Assembly: GCA_961205875.1 (NCBI GenBank)
Contig: OY540812.1
Location: 4,402,001 to 4,466,000 of the forward strand
Reading direction: 5' to 3'
DNA from: Sialis fuliginosa
Taxonomy: Eukaryota > Arthropoda > Insecta > Megaloptera > Sialidae
DNA length: 64,000 nt
Under the pieces are notes generated by a model that did no database searches, was not told the DNA's origin, and saw only the letters and a list, made by a program, of their open reading frames with translations. Positions 1 through 11,360 of this stretch are shown here, one piece after another; position 1 is the first letter of the stretch, and every line of letters begins with the position of its first letter. The translations under genes and the position numbers were made by a program.

Positions 1-359
1 CACTGATCAACCAGTGATTTCAGCCATATTGAGGATTCTTGTAACAATATTTCACTGATTTCTTCAGTGATTCTCTGTGCCCTACTCTGCAATATGAAAT
101 TTCATAGTACAGAGTAGAGCATAGTCACTGATTATTAGTAACTATTCGCTGATTTAGTTTAAGATGGTAAGAATCATATAGCTTATACCAGTGGTACCGG
201 AACTAATTTTTTCTGGGAGGGAGGGGGGGGGGGGGGCAGTACGAACCTCAAAAATTAAGCTGACCTAATTTTACTTGGCGTTCTTAAAATTCAATTATTA
301 TTATTATTAGCTTGATTTATATTGTATTATTTGTTATAAAATAAAAATAAATAGGAATA
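1..359. other. AT-rich non-coding DNA with a poly-G tract
   Basis: No gene is visible. Short 'CAGTGATT/CACTGATT' words recur in the first 160 bases, and a small hairpin (CTACTCTG and CAGAGTAG) lies near 85-120. A run of 14 G sits at 223-236, striking against the AT-rich background. Confidence 0.5.
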
Positions 360-426
360 CAGTTGAACCTCGTTAGTACGTTTTTAATGGTACTGGGGAA
401 AAACACGTACTAACGAGATTTCACTG
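360..426. mobile_element. Tiny pogo/Tigger-like MITE (67 bp)
   Basis: The two ends form an inverted repeat: CAGTTGAACCTCGTTAGTAC at the left and GTACTAACGAGATTTCACTG at the right. A TA dinucleotide flanks each side (358-359 and 427-428), as expected of Tc1/mariner-superfamily insertions. The CAGTNGAACCTCG end resembles pogo/Tigger/jerky-type terminal repeats; that family link is from general knowledge. There is no room for a transposase, so this is a minimal non-autonomous or internally deleted copy. Confidence 0.6.
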
Positions 427-914
427 TACTCAGTTTTTATTTTTCTTTATCTCTGACTAGACTCATGGTTTCATTTTATAATTTGTTTGTAAGCAGTCAT
501 TACCCCACCAATGAAAATTTTAGGGAGGCAAATGCCCCCCCCCCCTGTCTTCCGGCTCCGGTGCCATTGATTATCCTTACAATCAAAAACTAATAAACAT
601 TGAATATGTACTGATTTCAATTTTTATTTTACAGATGCCGAATGTTTAAATATAAAAATAATCTTAATGTGTTGTTATATTCATAAAGAACTCATAAAAA
701 ATTAACTATACTGTTAATATATTCAAATTTTATATTTTCAAAAATGATTAATTAAGTGATAATATAAACTTACGGTTATATACAATGCACGACAAAAATA
801 TCATTAGATCTATGTAAATAAGACGCAGTGTATAATATTCAAATAAAAGTGTACATTACACATAAAACAAGTGCAATAAGTGTAGAGAGTGAGCGATTTC
901 TCGTGTCGAAGCAA

Positions 915-1040
915 ATGGAGAAGAAGAAATACTACCGAATTGTTGTGGATTTAGACAAATACGATCAGGATCTGTTTTCACCGGGCATGGTGTGGCATAG
1001 TTGGCAGAGCAGTTGCTACGAGTTGTCAGCGAATACGTGA
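915..1040 (+). CDS. Possible upstream ORF (41 codons) in the 5' leader of the exon at 1060
   Basis: An ATG at 915 opens a 41-codon frame that starts MEKKKYYRIVVDLDKYDQD and stops at 1038-1040, 19 bases before the ATG of the signal-peptide exon and in a different frame. The region is less AT-rich than its surroundings, as a 5' leader exon might be. I recognise no domain. It could be a translated upstream ORF that tunes initiation at 1060, or chance ORF space in an untranslated leader. The context 'gcaaATGG' is acceptable for initiation in insects. No promoter element can be placed with confidence. Confidence 0.3.
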   Translation: MEKKKYYRIVVDLDKYDQDLFSPGMVWHSWQSSCYELSANT

Positions 1041-1059
1041 AATATTTAATAGCATCGCC

Positions 1060-1147
1060 ATGCTGCTTTACGTAGCACTTGTGGTGGGCTGCTTCACCCG
1101 ACTAGCGGATCTCACAGCAGATGATACGGTGGATTTCCATAAGAATC
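1060..1147 (+). CDS. First coding exon of an unidentified secreted or membrane protein (partial gene)
   Basis: The ATG at 1060 has a good context (atcgccATG). The exon gives 29 codons plus one base: a hydrophobic signal-peptide-like stretch, MLLYVALVVGCFTRLADLTA, followed by DDTVDFHKN. It ends at a strong splice donor, AATC|GTGAGT, so the intron is phase 1. The short basic/hydrophobic start and the cleavage-like region around residues 17-20 suggest entry into the secretory pathway, but no domain follows within the exon and I cannot name the protein. A second copy of its last nine codons, with its own splice sites, lies at 2317-2343, which supports real coding use. No later exon of the gene could be identified in the remaining 62 kb; they may lie beyond the window or be too short to see. 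Confidence 0.5.
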
Positions 1148-2316
1148 GTGAGTACATTTTGGTGTTTGCTTGTGTAATACATGTAAGATTTAAAATTCAC
1201 GCGGTAGGGAGAGTTCAATTTAAGGAAATTATGTTTTTTATAGTGAGAAGCGATTGTGTTTCTTTATTAAATATTAAATTAACAATATTCTGCATTCCGG
1301 ATCAGAAGGGATTTTTGTTTCTTTTGTTTTGGTACTTACCATGGCCCCCACATCTTATACAGGATTTTTGGTGGCGTAACCATGGGCAAAAAATACATAT
1401 ATTTTTTATGAATTGTTTTTAAATGACACTTATCTAAATAGTTACCAGTCTAGAGGCCTTTCAGCCCCCCTCCCTCTTTTGTAAGGGCTATGGTACTCCT
1501 ATTAGGGTGTCAAAAGTAAATAGACACTCCAACAATTAAATAATAATATTTTGTAATATCCCAATTTTTTATTCGATTTATTCAATTAATCATAATCCCC
1601 CCCCCCCCCCCTACATAGGTATTATATAAATAATATAAAGAAATAATTCTTGAGTGACTGACTCATCAAAGTCCAGACCAAATCTCTGAACCTAGAAAAG
1701 TGAAATTTTAGACGTGTCTTAATTTTATGACGTAAGCACTCTTGAAAAAGGGATTTTCCGAAATTTTATTCTTAATGTACGAGGAAAGGTGTTTATTTTT
1801 ATAGTTTTTCTGTATAACTGCTTATGTACTCGTATATTATAAAGGTGAATTCCAGACAGAATATAAAATATACGTGTATCGCAATTTTTGTTCTTATTTT
1901 TTCATCGACCTTAATAAGGGTGAAAAATGTTCCAAATTAATAATATTAATATAAATATTGAAAATTTTGAATTAGTAAGTACTTTCTTTTTGACTTATTC
2001 CGAGATTTTACAATTATAAAAGAGCGAAATTTAAATATTATTGCGAATTTTAGTCACAAATATGACAATAGTTGAATCCATGCACATGAATACGATATTG
2101 CTCATTCTACAATATTGTTTGAATTCTATTTTTCATACTCGCAATGAATTCCAAATTTTTCCTAGATGTTGCTGTCTCCATGATAATAGAAGAAACTGTA
2201 TCTATAGCAACTAACTAAAAACTCAGCATGAACCATAATAATATGTAAAATGTATTAAATATGAAACCACCGTAAGTAGTTTTCATAGTAGAGTCGTTCT
2301 CTCATTTTGTCGACAG
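1148..2316. other. Probable intron 1, AT-rich, with a C15 tract
   Basis: Begins with GTGAGT and ends at the candidate acceptor TTTTGTCGACAG at 2316. It holds a run of 15 C at 1597-1611 and otherwise unremarkable AT-rich DNA. The first ~45 bases (AGTACATTTTGGT...) resemble the start of the next intron at 2344, evidence that a block larger than the exon was duplicated. Confidence 0.4.
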
Positions 2317-2343
2317 ATGACACTCTAGATTTTCATAAGAATC
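2317..2343 (+). CDS. Duplicate 27-nt microexon (DDTLDFHKN) of the exon at 1060-1147
   Basis: Twenty-seven bases between a candidate acceptor (CATTTTGTCGACAG) and a strong donor (GTAAGTAAGT) match 1121-1147. The two copies differ at five bases: four are third-codon-position changes and one is a first-position change, giving DDTVDFHKN versus DDTLDFHKN. Phase is 1 on both sides, so inclusion after the first exon would add nine residues without shifting the frame; the junction codon would become CAT (His). It could be a cassette microexon, an alternative exon, or a decaying duplicate. No transcript evidence is available here. Confidence 0.4.
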
Positions 2344-3637
2344 GTAAGTAAGTACATTTGGTAGTATTTTTTGTGTTCAAATACATAAATCATATTTTAT
2401 GGAGGAAAATCTGCTTATATTATGAGTTTTATTATGCTTGTGATCTTTCATAAGATTAATTTTCATTTTCACAATTTATTACTACAATAAAAACTATTTT
2501 GTCCTTGGTTGAGATCATTTAACCAGCCACTTTGTCTTTTGTTTGGGAGTTGTTATTATGTGAAAATTATTTTTTTTGAAATATACGCAGATTTTATGAA
2601 TGCTTGAGTAATTTATGAAGAAGAAATTTAAATTTCGGTGTGGAGAAAAGTAAATTTAGTAGCATTCGTATTATTTATTTATTTTTCTTACGAATATTGA
2701 TTTAATAAAGAATTACAGATAATACAGATTGGACCAATAGTCCTTTAACATTTTAAATGGCCATTAAAAATAAACAAGCTGTATTAATCAAGAACTATAT
2801 AGTTTAATTTCTGTAGTTATAGACATTTAAAAATTAAATAGTCGCAAACAAATCAAAATTTCTTTAAAAAATAATACAAAAAAAAATTGAATGGCGCAAT
2901 CAATACTTTCGTCCAGTTCTTATAAAATCAAAAGAAATCTAAATACTTTGTGAAAAGATGTAGGCATATTCTCCCTTCCTTCTAAAGGTGAATGGGTTGC
3001 CACCAATGCTACCATAAAAATATACAATTTTAATTTTCGTCGCACTTTTTGAGTTATGATATTATATGTTCACTTTTTTACACTAGTTGAATTATCTTTT
3101 CTATAATATAACCGCCAAGTGTATTTTGTAGATTGTTATTACAGTTGGAAATAATAACGAATTGAATATTTGATGAATGTTACAATTTATTGTGTACTTT
3201 ATTTTTATTTTATTTTAAACGTGCGCTTGTTGTATTCTCGTCTAGCATTTACTGAAATATGTATATAAGAGATGATGAATTTTAAATATCAATACAGAAC
3301 TGTCACGTAATAAGATATATGCTTGGATATATTTTTCAGTATCCTTTATGATAAATTATATACATATGTATGCACTGATATTATAAATCATGTCTTTATT
3401 TGAGTTACAAAAACTATGCAAATAAAAAATAATTTTGTTAATTGAAAATGGTATGAGTGACTGAACGGATGTAACTCGGGAAATGAAGAAAAACTAAAAT
3501 ATATTTGAGGTCCTAAAAATATATACATATTATATTATCAATTCTGGTAAAAAATTATAGACCCCACGGATTTTTTATTATTAATAGTGGGAGAGAGGGG
3601 ATCTAAACATCTGTTCCTTTGATATTTGTTTTATAGG
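2344..3637. other. AT-rich non-coding DNA, probably intronic
   Basis: No credible gene, repeat structure or RNA gene is visible beyond A/T-rich simple sequence. The first ~45 bases resemble the start of the preceding intron. Confidence 0.4.
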
Positions 3638-3732
3638 TTATGTCCGATAATATAAAGGAGCTAATAAAAAATTGTTAGTTAAGTCTAGCACTTTCAACTA
3701 GGTATTAGTTCTATAAAAATTATCTATGGATA
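3638..3732 (+). mobile_element. MITE family A, left-end fragment
   Basis: This stretch begins ATGTCCGATAATATAAAGGA and follows the left part of the full copy at 4727-5060 through 'ATCTATGGAT', then stops abruptly. The matching right end is missing, so it is a truncated copy. Confidence 0.55.
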
Positions 3733-3740
3733 AAACCCCT

Positions 3741-4025
3741 GCCACCATAGTATTTTTTCCGCCGGATCGAATAAAATCACTTACAACCCTTCATATGTAA
3801 CGGAGGGTAAAATATTAATTACTAACAAAAATTAAAAATTTTCCACCCCTTTACAATTCATTAGGGGTTGAATTTTCAAGATACGAAGTAGCCTATGTCC
3901 GTCCTCGGAATGCAAGCTATCTCACTGCCAAATTTAATCAAGATCGGTTCAGCGGTTTAGCCGTGAAAAGGTAACAAACAGACAGAGAGATAGAAAGACA
4001 GACTATAATATTAGTATGGACTAGT
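3741..4025 (-). repeat. Dispersed insect repeat with a 'GAACCGATCTTGAT' tail
   Basis: Contains the inverted form of a tail common in insect genomes ('AATCAAGATCGGTTCAGCGG' then 'CCGTGAAAAGGTAACAAACA') and ends 'TATAATATTAGTATGGA'. The same tail in the opposite orientation is at about 43940-44215. The segment 'GGATCGAATAAAATCACTTA' also resembles a segment of the long inverted repeat at 23380-24080. No reverse transcriptase remains, so the parent class is uncertain. Confidence 0.5.
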
Positions 4026-4424
4026 ATGGATGAACGAGTTATTTCAGTAGGTAATTGTTTTCATAATTAGTTTATCAATGAGATTATTAATTTGGGCTTA
4101 TTGGGTTTATTAGTTATTGTGTAATTTATGTTGTTTTAATAATGTGATTTTGTATGTTGAAATTATTTAGTATGTGTGTATATTTGTATATACCTAATAT
4201 TAAAAAGAACATGCGACACCTACACTTCAGAACATAATACCTACATTTCATGACCATGTCACATACATGATTTATAATGTAACCACCCTTCTCAAATATA
4301 ACCTGTATATAAAGACAACTGAGGGCTCTACTTTGCAAGGTCAAGGATTATTATTTAAATGCTAACTTTTCATTTTTAAAACGCGTTTGGCAAAAAAAAG
4401 AAAATTAAAATCTAGATAAAATTA

Positions 4425-5135
4425 AAGCTGCACATGAGACGAGATATTTTACAATAAACAGTCTTGTTTCGTGAAATTTGAAGTCTTCTCGTCTCGTAAA
4501 CACTAAGCCAGTCTCGTCTCATACACGTGATCGAGAACTAGACAGTCTTGTGATTTTTTTTTAGAAAAAATGTTTTTCCATTTATTCGAAAAAACAGACA
4601 GTAAATATTGAATTAAATAAAAACTAAACATAAAATAGCTACCAAGTTAAAAAATAAAATAAACATGATTCACTTATTGTTACAGATTAATATAATTATT
4701 GACCGTTTTTTACAACTAATACTCTTATGTCCGATATTATAAAGCAGCTAGTAAAATTTGCTAGCTAGCAAGCACTTTCAAATGGGGTATTAATTCTTTA
4801 CTAATATCTATGGATTAGCTATGGAATTTAGAGCAGTGACACTTCAACTAATTGTAACACAGTTGGTATCTTTCACCGTACAAAATAATTTTCATAATAT
4901 CACCACTGTTTTAATACCGTTGGTATTTACCTACAACGCGTGCGCGAAACTTTTCAAAGTCTTCAACAAATTCCAAAAGAACTGTCATATAAGTTTGATA
5001 TCTCATTTGAAAGTGCTTGCTAGCCAGCAAATTTGCTAGCTCCTTTATAATATCGGGCATTATACGGTCTTTTCTCGTCGTAATTTAAGCCAATATCGTC
5101 TCAGTCTCAATCAAATCTCGTTTCAGTGTACGAAA
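4425..5135. mobile_element. Possible hAT-like element with CTCGTCTC subterminal repeats, split by MITE A
   Basis: Left of the MITE A copy (4425-4560) and right of it (5065-5135) are clusters of 'TCTCGTCTC/GTCTCAGTCTC' words. Arrays of short subterminal repeats are common near hAT termini. Termini and a target duplication could not be fixed, so this is tentative. Confidence 0.3.
4727..5060. mobile_element. MITE family A, full copy (~334 bp)
   Basis: Long terminal inverted repeats of about 55 bp: ATGTCCGATATTATAAAGCA with CTAGCAAGCACTTTCAAATG at the left, and the complementary arm ending CTTTATAATATCGGGCAT at the right. A related copy in opposite orientation is at about 21767-22099, and a fragment is at 3638. 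There is no transposase frame; the 72-codon open frame inside is not recognisable. Superfamily is not settled because the target duplication is ambiguous. Confidence 0.65.
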
Positions 5136-5764
5136 AAAAAACATTCATTTAAAATATACCTATAATATAAAGAATAAAACGGTTCGAATATGTATTTTAT
5201 ATTACATAAATTCGACCATCTATTATAAAATAAATAAAAAATAATAATTTTCTATATTTAAAACAGAACCATTCGAGCGTTATGAATGCATGTTAATTTA
5301 CGATCTATTATAACTTAACTGACGTTCTTCTTCATAAAAGTTTTAACAAGAAATACTAAATGTCAAAATTTAAGGTAGAAAATATATCTTTTTGAAACAA
5401 GATATTTTGTAGCTTGTGATACCGCAGATACAAAACTGATAAATTAAAAATTCCTTCTTTTTGTCAAATATGGGCAATTAAATTTTTATTATATACCTAG
5501 TTCTTATGGATTACGATAAATCATTCTGAAATTTGATATAAGATAAAAAAATTACGTTTCTTTTTATTCCTTTGATATTAGATAGTACCTACTACATATT
5601 TTAAGTTTTTTTTGTGATATACATACATACATATATTAATTATATTCTATAATTAATAAGCAACATAAAAAAAAAACGAAGTACACATATATATAGAATG
5701 TAGGCATGTGTACTCAACAATCGCCTATTGAACTAAATATAACTTATGCTGTTATTATACATTA
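5136..5764. other. AT-rich non-coding DNA
   Basis: No gene or clear repeat; simple AT-rich and ACAT-type microsatellite sequence near 5620-5700. Confidence 0.4.
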
Positions 5765-5944
5765 AAGCCTTGGCACTTTACAGAAACGGTGTCTGTCAGC
5801 GCTTCGACCTTGCAAATCTATTATATGTGATTCAATAAAAAACTTCGCTGCGTTTCAACGCAGCTAAAATGCCACTTGTATTGAATCACATATTTGAAAA
5901 TTCGACGCGCTGACGGACACCGTTTCTGTGAAGTGCCAAGGCTT
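5765..5944. mobile_element. Snap-back MITE D (~180 bp)
   Basis: An almost complete palindrome: AAGCCTTGGCACTTTACAGA and GAAACGGTGTCTGTCAGCGC at the left fold onto GCGCTGACGGACACCGTTTC and TGTGAAGTGCCAAGGCTT at the right. Internal arms (ATATGTGATTCAAT and ATTGAATCACATAT) continue the stem. A small extra hairpin (CGCTGCGTTTCAACGCAGC) forms the centre. Outer bases TTAA flank the right side. No coding capacity. Confidence 0.65.
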
Positions 5945-6019
5945 AACTTACAGTTGAAATTTTTATTCTGTTTATAATATATATATTATATATTTATTTA
6001 TAAGGTAACTAAATGATTC

Positions 6020-6804
6020 TAGGTCTTATTTTCTTGTATTTTAGTCGATATTTGTATGACGAGATGAAGATCACTGCAGGAAATTACACTAAAAAATTTC
6101 GAATTTTTGATTTCGTTAAAAGTATGTTTATTGTATAGAAAATGACATGAAAAGTTGTTTGTTTCAAACCGCAGGTCTGTATCTCAAACCGTTCTCGAGA
6201 TATAGCCTCTCAAAGTTTTAGTTTTTTCAAATTTTTGGAGAAAAAAAGCCATAACTTTTGAACGGGTGGTCGGAATTGATTTTAGTTGACAGATTTGGAA
6301 TCAGCGTGTCAAAATCTATATAATGACATGTATAATACTTTAAAATCCGACAAAAAAATTTTGGTCAAAAATCAACATTTTTTTAAGGTATACCCCTTTG
6401 AATTTTTTCGATTTTTCGCGAATTTTTTTTTTTTTAGTTTTAAGGTATTATACAGGTCATTATATAGATTTTGACACGCTGATTCCAAATCCGTCAACTA
6501 AAATCAATTCCGACCACCCGTTCAAAAGTTATGGCCGTTTTTCTTCAAAATTTTGAAAAAACTGAAACTTTGAAACTATATCTCGAGAACAGTTTGAGAT
6601 ACAGACCTGCGGTTTGAATCAAACAATTTTTCACGTCATTATCTATACAATTAACATACTTTTAACGAAATCAAAAATTCGAAAATTTTTTGTGAAATTT
6701 CCTGCAGTGAACTTCGTCATACAAATAACATATCGACTAAAATAAAAGAAAATAAGACATAGAAGTATTATAGTTTTATAATTGAGCGTGTAAATTAATA
6801 TTAA
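6020..6804. mobile_element. Foldback element K, copy 1 (left arm truncated)
   Basis: Two arms of roughly 370 bp, from about 6020 to 6390 and from about 6415 to 6804, are inverted copies of each other; for example TGACGAGATGAAGATCACTG at the left faces CAGTGAACTTCGTCA at the right. The centre is 'CCCCTTTGAATTTTTTCGAT'. The same element recurs at 47541-48365, where the left arm is complete. Homology with copy 2 continues on the right to about 6905. There is no transposase. Transcription across it would give a long hairpin RNA. Confidence 0.7.
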
Positions 6805-6904
6805 ATACTATTTTTGATTTTTGGTTGAAATGTTTGAGTTGGGCTAATAATATTTTTAAATTATTTATTAACTGAAAAAACAGATTTGTATTAATTTACC
6901 CATA

Positions 6905-7438
6905 AAGAAATGGAAGCGCTGCTTTCCTTGTTTGCATGGACGCTTCGCTACTGCCTTACTCATATATTATATCATAGAATACCAAATTGATTCTAGTGTA
7001 ATTTTTTCATAACGTGTGAGATATTTTTCTAAGAAAACTAAAAATAATTGAGATAATAAATAGTAATATGATAAATTAATTATGAAAGTTCTAAATTTAT
7101 TTCCAGTTTTATATCTTTTATATCAGAACGACATAACTCAAATGCTAGTTTTTGTCCCAAATCCGGATAAGCATAAAATTTATTCTGATTTGTGTAGTTT
7201 TGGCAAAACATATTTTGTAAGAAAATAACAGTTTAATATATTTCGGAGATATATTGGGATCATTTTTATTATATCTTCTACAAAATACGATTTGTAATAT
7301 ATATAAGGTCATAATATATAAACAATAACTTTATATCTTGTAAATTGAACGAATATATATACCTTTTATTTTATGTGAATTTCATGTAGACTATCGTTTG
7401 TAAATCATATAAAATATGATCGAAAAACTGTCTATGCC
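6905..7438. other. AT-rich non-coding DNA
   Basis: Nothing beyond AT-rich sequence; a short less AT-rich patch (GGAAGCGCTGCTTTCC) near 6911 is a small palindrome. Confidence 0.4.
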
Positions 7439-7441
7439 TTA

Positions 7442-8312
7442 GACAGAGGTTTCACGATCAGTCTGGCATCAGTTCAGTCCGTGAACTTGATCCAGACTGC
7501 ATTGATTGACGGACTGATGGAATGGACTGACGGATATTTTGATATTTTTTATCAGTCTGAAGGTAACGAATACGAACCATTAATAAATTAAATGCTTTGA
7601 GAATATTTAAACATTTTTCTATTAATTATTGAAAATATTGAAATAATAAAAATGCCATAACGTCAGATTTTATTAAAATTTCGAGCATAACAATTATTAT
7701 TAATTAAAATATTGATAACTGGATTAATAAAATACTACGGCATTATATCAGTTTTTTTTATTTAAAATTTCATTTAAGTAGTGACACGAAAATAAAAATA
7801 TATTTTTCAATAATATTAAAAAATCTATAAAATTTCGGTAAATAATTATTTTTTTTAATCAATAATGTTAAAGTACAAACAAATGAAAAGATAATAAAAT
7901 ACTTTTATTTATAGAAACAGAAAAAAAATGTCCAGTCAATACGTTCAATTAAAATAAACAAAACTGCTGTTTTTAATTTCCGAAAATAGATTATAATTGA
8001 ATTTTATATAGGATGTAATTACCTCAAGTGAAATTTTGCAATATATTAACTCAATTAATACATTATTTTTCTAAACATTTTTTTATGTAGCCATAATTTA
8101 GTCCATTTTTTTCTTTTAACACGTTTTTCTGTAGCCAATGTTAGTATTATTCCAATACAAGCTTTTTCCTTTTACAATCCGTCGTTTTTCCTAAGAATAT
8201 GTCTTGTTTTAACAGCGTTCTCGAGAAGACTGATGTCAGTCTGGACTGATCGTGTAATACCTCCATCAGTGCATCAGTCTGGTATCACGATCAAGGTCAC
8301 GTAACCTCTGTC
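7442..8312. mobile_element. PIF/Harbinger-like non-autonomous element with TTA target duplication
   Basis: Termini GACAGAGGTT (left) and AACCTCTGTC (right) are flanked by TTA at 7439-7441 and at 8313-8315. A three-base TTA/TAA duplication is characteristic of PIF/Harbinger elements. Subterminal blocks rich in 'CAGTCTGG', 'CACGATCA' and 'TGGACTGA' occur on both sides in inverted form. The 600-bp core is very AT-rich and has no transposase or Myb-like frame, so it depends on a partner elsewhere. Confidence 0.6.
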
Positions 8313-8315
8313 TTA

Positions 8316-10993
8316 CTGATACATAATATAGCGCCTGTAAATCGAAATTATAACTACATAGATAAAAAAATGTAAGTAGGAACATAATAAATTAGACCAT
8401 TAAGGCGTATTTTTTGTTAACGAGCAGTACGTCATTGCTAAATTGATTTTTGTATAATATAATCAATCATCAACATTTTATATGCTTTTGTAAAATATTT
8501 TTATAAAAATGTATGTTTTCGAATTTTGAAATTCAGAATATATGCGAATAAATAATTATGTTTATTTTACACAAGAATTTATATTCGACTAATAGATTAA
8601 ATTAAAATTAATTAGACATTTAAAATTATGAAAGAGCTATCTATCTTACAAATGATAGATAGGAATTTAATTTAATTTTGTCAATTGTAACGAAAATCCA
8701 GTACCAGTGCGTACAATGTTGTTATATATTATACTAATTGTAAATTAATCATAACATCTTCCATCTTCTTTCAGATGTCCAGATAAAAAAGAATGGTATA
8801 ATTATGTTTACGTCACTCAAAGATGAAAATTACTAAAACATTTAATTTATTTGTTTTTCTCTTTCTTGAATTTGGTCTATAGAATTAAATCTTACCAAAC
8901 GCTTTATGTAGGAAATTAAATTGCATCGTATATATTTATTAATGATTAAACGTATTTGCATTAAGTAGAAATCAGCGATCTAAAAGCAGTGGTGATTGGT
9001 GAATAATTTTTTTCATTATTCCTCCAAAATCTAGAGAAATTGTTGGTCTGGTTTTTGATCTTAATAATACTGGGCAATAGAAACATATATATACGTATAA
9101 AACCGGTCTAGAGAGGATGTTTTTGAATAAATTTATAAGATTAAATCATAAGATTTCGATTGTAGGTACTTATTTTTTTGTATCCCTGCTTTACACTTTT
9201 CCGTGGAGGAATTGTTTTATTATACCGTATAAAAAACCATTAGGAACATATAAAATGATATTTGAGAATCGGAAATTGCACATTTTGAGTAGCACTTATT
9301 TCCTGTGGGTTTATACAAGAGATTCGATTTATTCTTTTTATAAAATGGACGAGTTAAAGCGAAGTCTGCGATACTGGGACTAGTCGCGTTTTATTTTAAG
9401 ACAAGTGGCAAGGGATTTGTTATGAAATGGTCTTAAAACTATTACAAAATGATTAAATATAAAAGATTTAGAAATCCCAGTAGTAACAGTTGAGTTGTCA
9501 GTGGAACACCAATTAGAGGGGTTTTAGGGGTCAGACTCCCCCCTCACATCCCTGAATTTGTCAATATACGTTATTTAACTTATAAGTAAATTGAAAAATT
9601 TGATACCCCACTATCATTAATTATTGATATATGTCTGATGTCACTAATTATCCTCTTGATGAAGTAAGTAGCAGGGGTATCAACTAATTGTTACAAAAAA
9701 ATATCCCACTTTTTCAAAAATTGAAATGAAAATATAAAAATGTAGTGCAATATTTAAAATATCCATGTTTCGAATTTTTTTATAGAAATCAATATAAAAA
9801 TCATTACATGCTCGACATTATGACACCCTTAGGGTTTTAGGTTTTCTACCAGTAAGAGTTTCATCAAAATTGGTTCAATACTGCTGTATTTACTCGGATG
9901 TTAGAACAAACAAACAGAGAAACGGACAAAAATCTAAAATCTATGAAAACGCCTGTAAAACGACGTTTTTGTATTGAAATCACATCGCGTCAGAAAAAGA
10001 AAGCATATTTTTAAATGTATATAAACAATTGTTCCAAATATGAAAATAAACGTACCTTCTTACATAAATATTAAAGAGTGTTCCCAATCTCCAAGTATTC
10101 CTACCTTAACTTCCCTCCTGCTATTATAATTGATCCATCAGCAACATTCTAATCCTTCTTGTTTCCCACAAATACTTAACCCGCATAGAAATCAACAATA
10201 CTATAAGTATTAGTATGTGTCTTTGATCGTACGCCACGGTGTAGTGAACAAAGGAACTATTCCTATCGGGTCAACTGTCAGTTGTTAGTTTGAAAAACAT
10301 ATTTAATTAAAATGGGAAATTGTTTTGAATGATTATACTTATTTTCTTTATAAAAGAAACGTCGCTACCATCGACCACATCTTATACCAAAGTGTCAAAG
10401 AAAAAGGAGATATTTCAGACCACTGCAGGGTTAAAACAGAACGAGTTAAAGCGAGGTCTGTGACGCTAATAGAGAGTGGCGTACACTCGGACGTCAGCAA
10501 CGCTTTGCCACTTTAAGTTTAAATTTAATTCTCTTTCGGTGCTATGGAAATAAGCATAAAAACATTTCAAAAATATTAAAAGACAAACATGGATGTGTGT
10601 TTTGTTTGTTATTGTTGTTGAATCCAGTTCGTGGTGCAGCATTTTGTAGTTGTATTAGATGATATTTACGGGTTGTTGTGATTCTTTTTAACTCACGCAT
10701 GTTGTGTTGTTTTAGGACCACGAGGAATCTGGCTTTATGTATCTGGGTTTATGTATAATACAGTAATTTTTTTATAAATGTTTTTTTAAATAATTTTATA
10801 TAAGGTAACTCTGGTTTTATGTGGACCATTGATACTCAAACAAATAAAAGAAATGGGTGTATGTACTTATGCACACGTGTTAGAAGTTGTACTTATTTGG
10901 CGTTATTGAAAAACAACTACTAAAAATTAACCTAAAATATTTTAGGTACGTACAAATAATAAATGTCCCTTAGATTCAATTGAACTGCAAATG
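8316..10993. other. Non-coding DNA with a decayed dispersed-repeat tail
   Basis: No gene is recognised. Around 9830-9990 there is a tail typical of dispersed insect repeats ('TTCATCAAAATTGGTTCAAT', 'CAAACAAACAGAGAAACGGA'). A 28-base imperfect direct repeat (ACGAGTTAAAGCGAAGTCTG and ACGAGTTAAAGCGAGGTCTG) occurs at about 9351 and 10440. A less AT-rich 63-codon frame at 10325-10516 has no recognisable domain. Confidence 0.4.
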
Positions 10994-11360
10994 TACCTAA
11001 TCTTATCAAAATTAGTAAGATAATACTCGCAATGTTCACTTTTTAGACGAAAAAAGTTACAAAATTTCGAATATTTCCAAAATCCCTTATCCGATTAGCA
11101 CCAAAATCAATAAGTCTGGAGTACTCACTGAGACAAACATTTTCCCCAAAAATAATTCAGATCGGTGCATTTTTACAATAGTTATCGTGAACGAAAAAAA
11201 AATTCTACATCCGCACAGACACACACACAGCCGCCATGCGGAAATTAACTTTTCTTTAGGTTTTGAAGTTAGTACTATCAGAATTTGTCATTTTCTCAGA
11301 CACGATTTTTCGATGGTATTACAATACTTCCATTTCTTTCAGAACATGGAAGTAAAAAAT
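10994..11360 (-). repeat. Dispersed repeat O, copy 1
   Basis: About 366 bp that match 24712-25078 in the opposite orientation. Shared blocks include 'TACTCGCAATGTTCACTTTT', 'GAGTACTCACTGAGACAAAC' and the CA-rich 'CAGACACACACACAG' stretch. No terminal inverted repeat or coding frame is evident; it may be the 3' part of a retroelement. Confidence 0.6.

Noticed and set aside
1..170. Recurrent CAGTGATT/CACTGATT words, and similar CACTAATT words at 23230-23345.
   Set aside because: No consistent period or boundaries; not enough to call a repeat family.
8775..8795. A possible third microexon: strong acceptor CATCTTCTTTCAG, 21 nt ending AAGAATG before GTATAA, phase-compatible with the exon pair at 1121 and 2317.
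   Set aside because: The donor is weak, the encoded residues (VQIKKN) share only the final KN, and no intron similarity to the other copies exists. Probably chance.
10325..10516. A 63-codon frame (starting MNDYTYFLYKRNVATIDHIL) in a GC-richer stretch.
   Set aside because: No recognisable domain, no splice signals that fit, and a word shared with about 9351 suggests repeat DNA. Not called as a gene.
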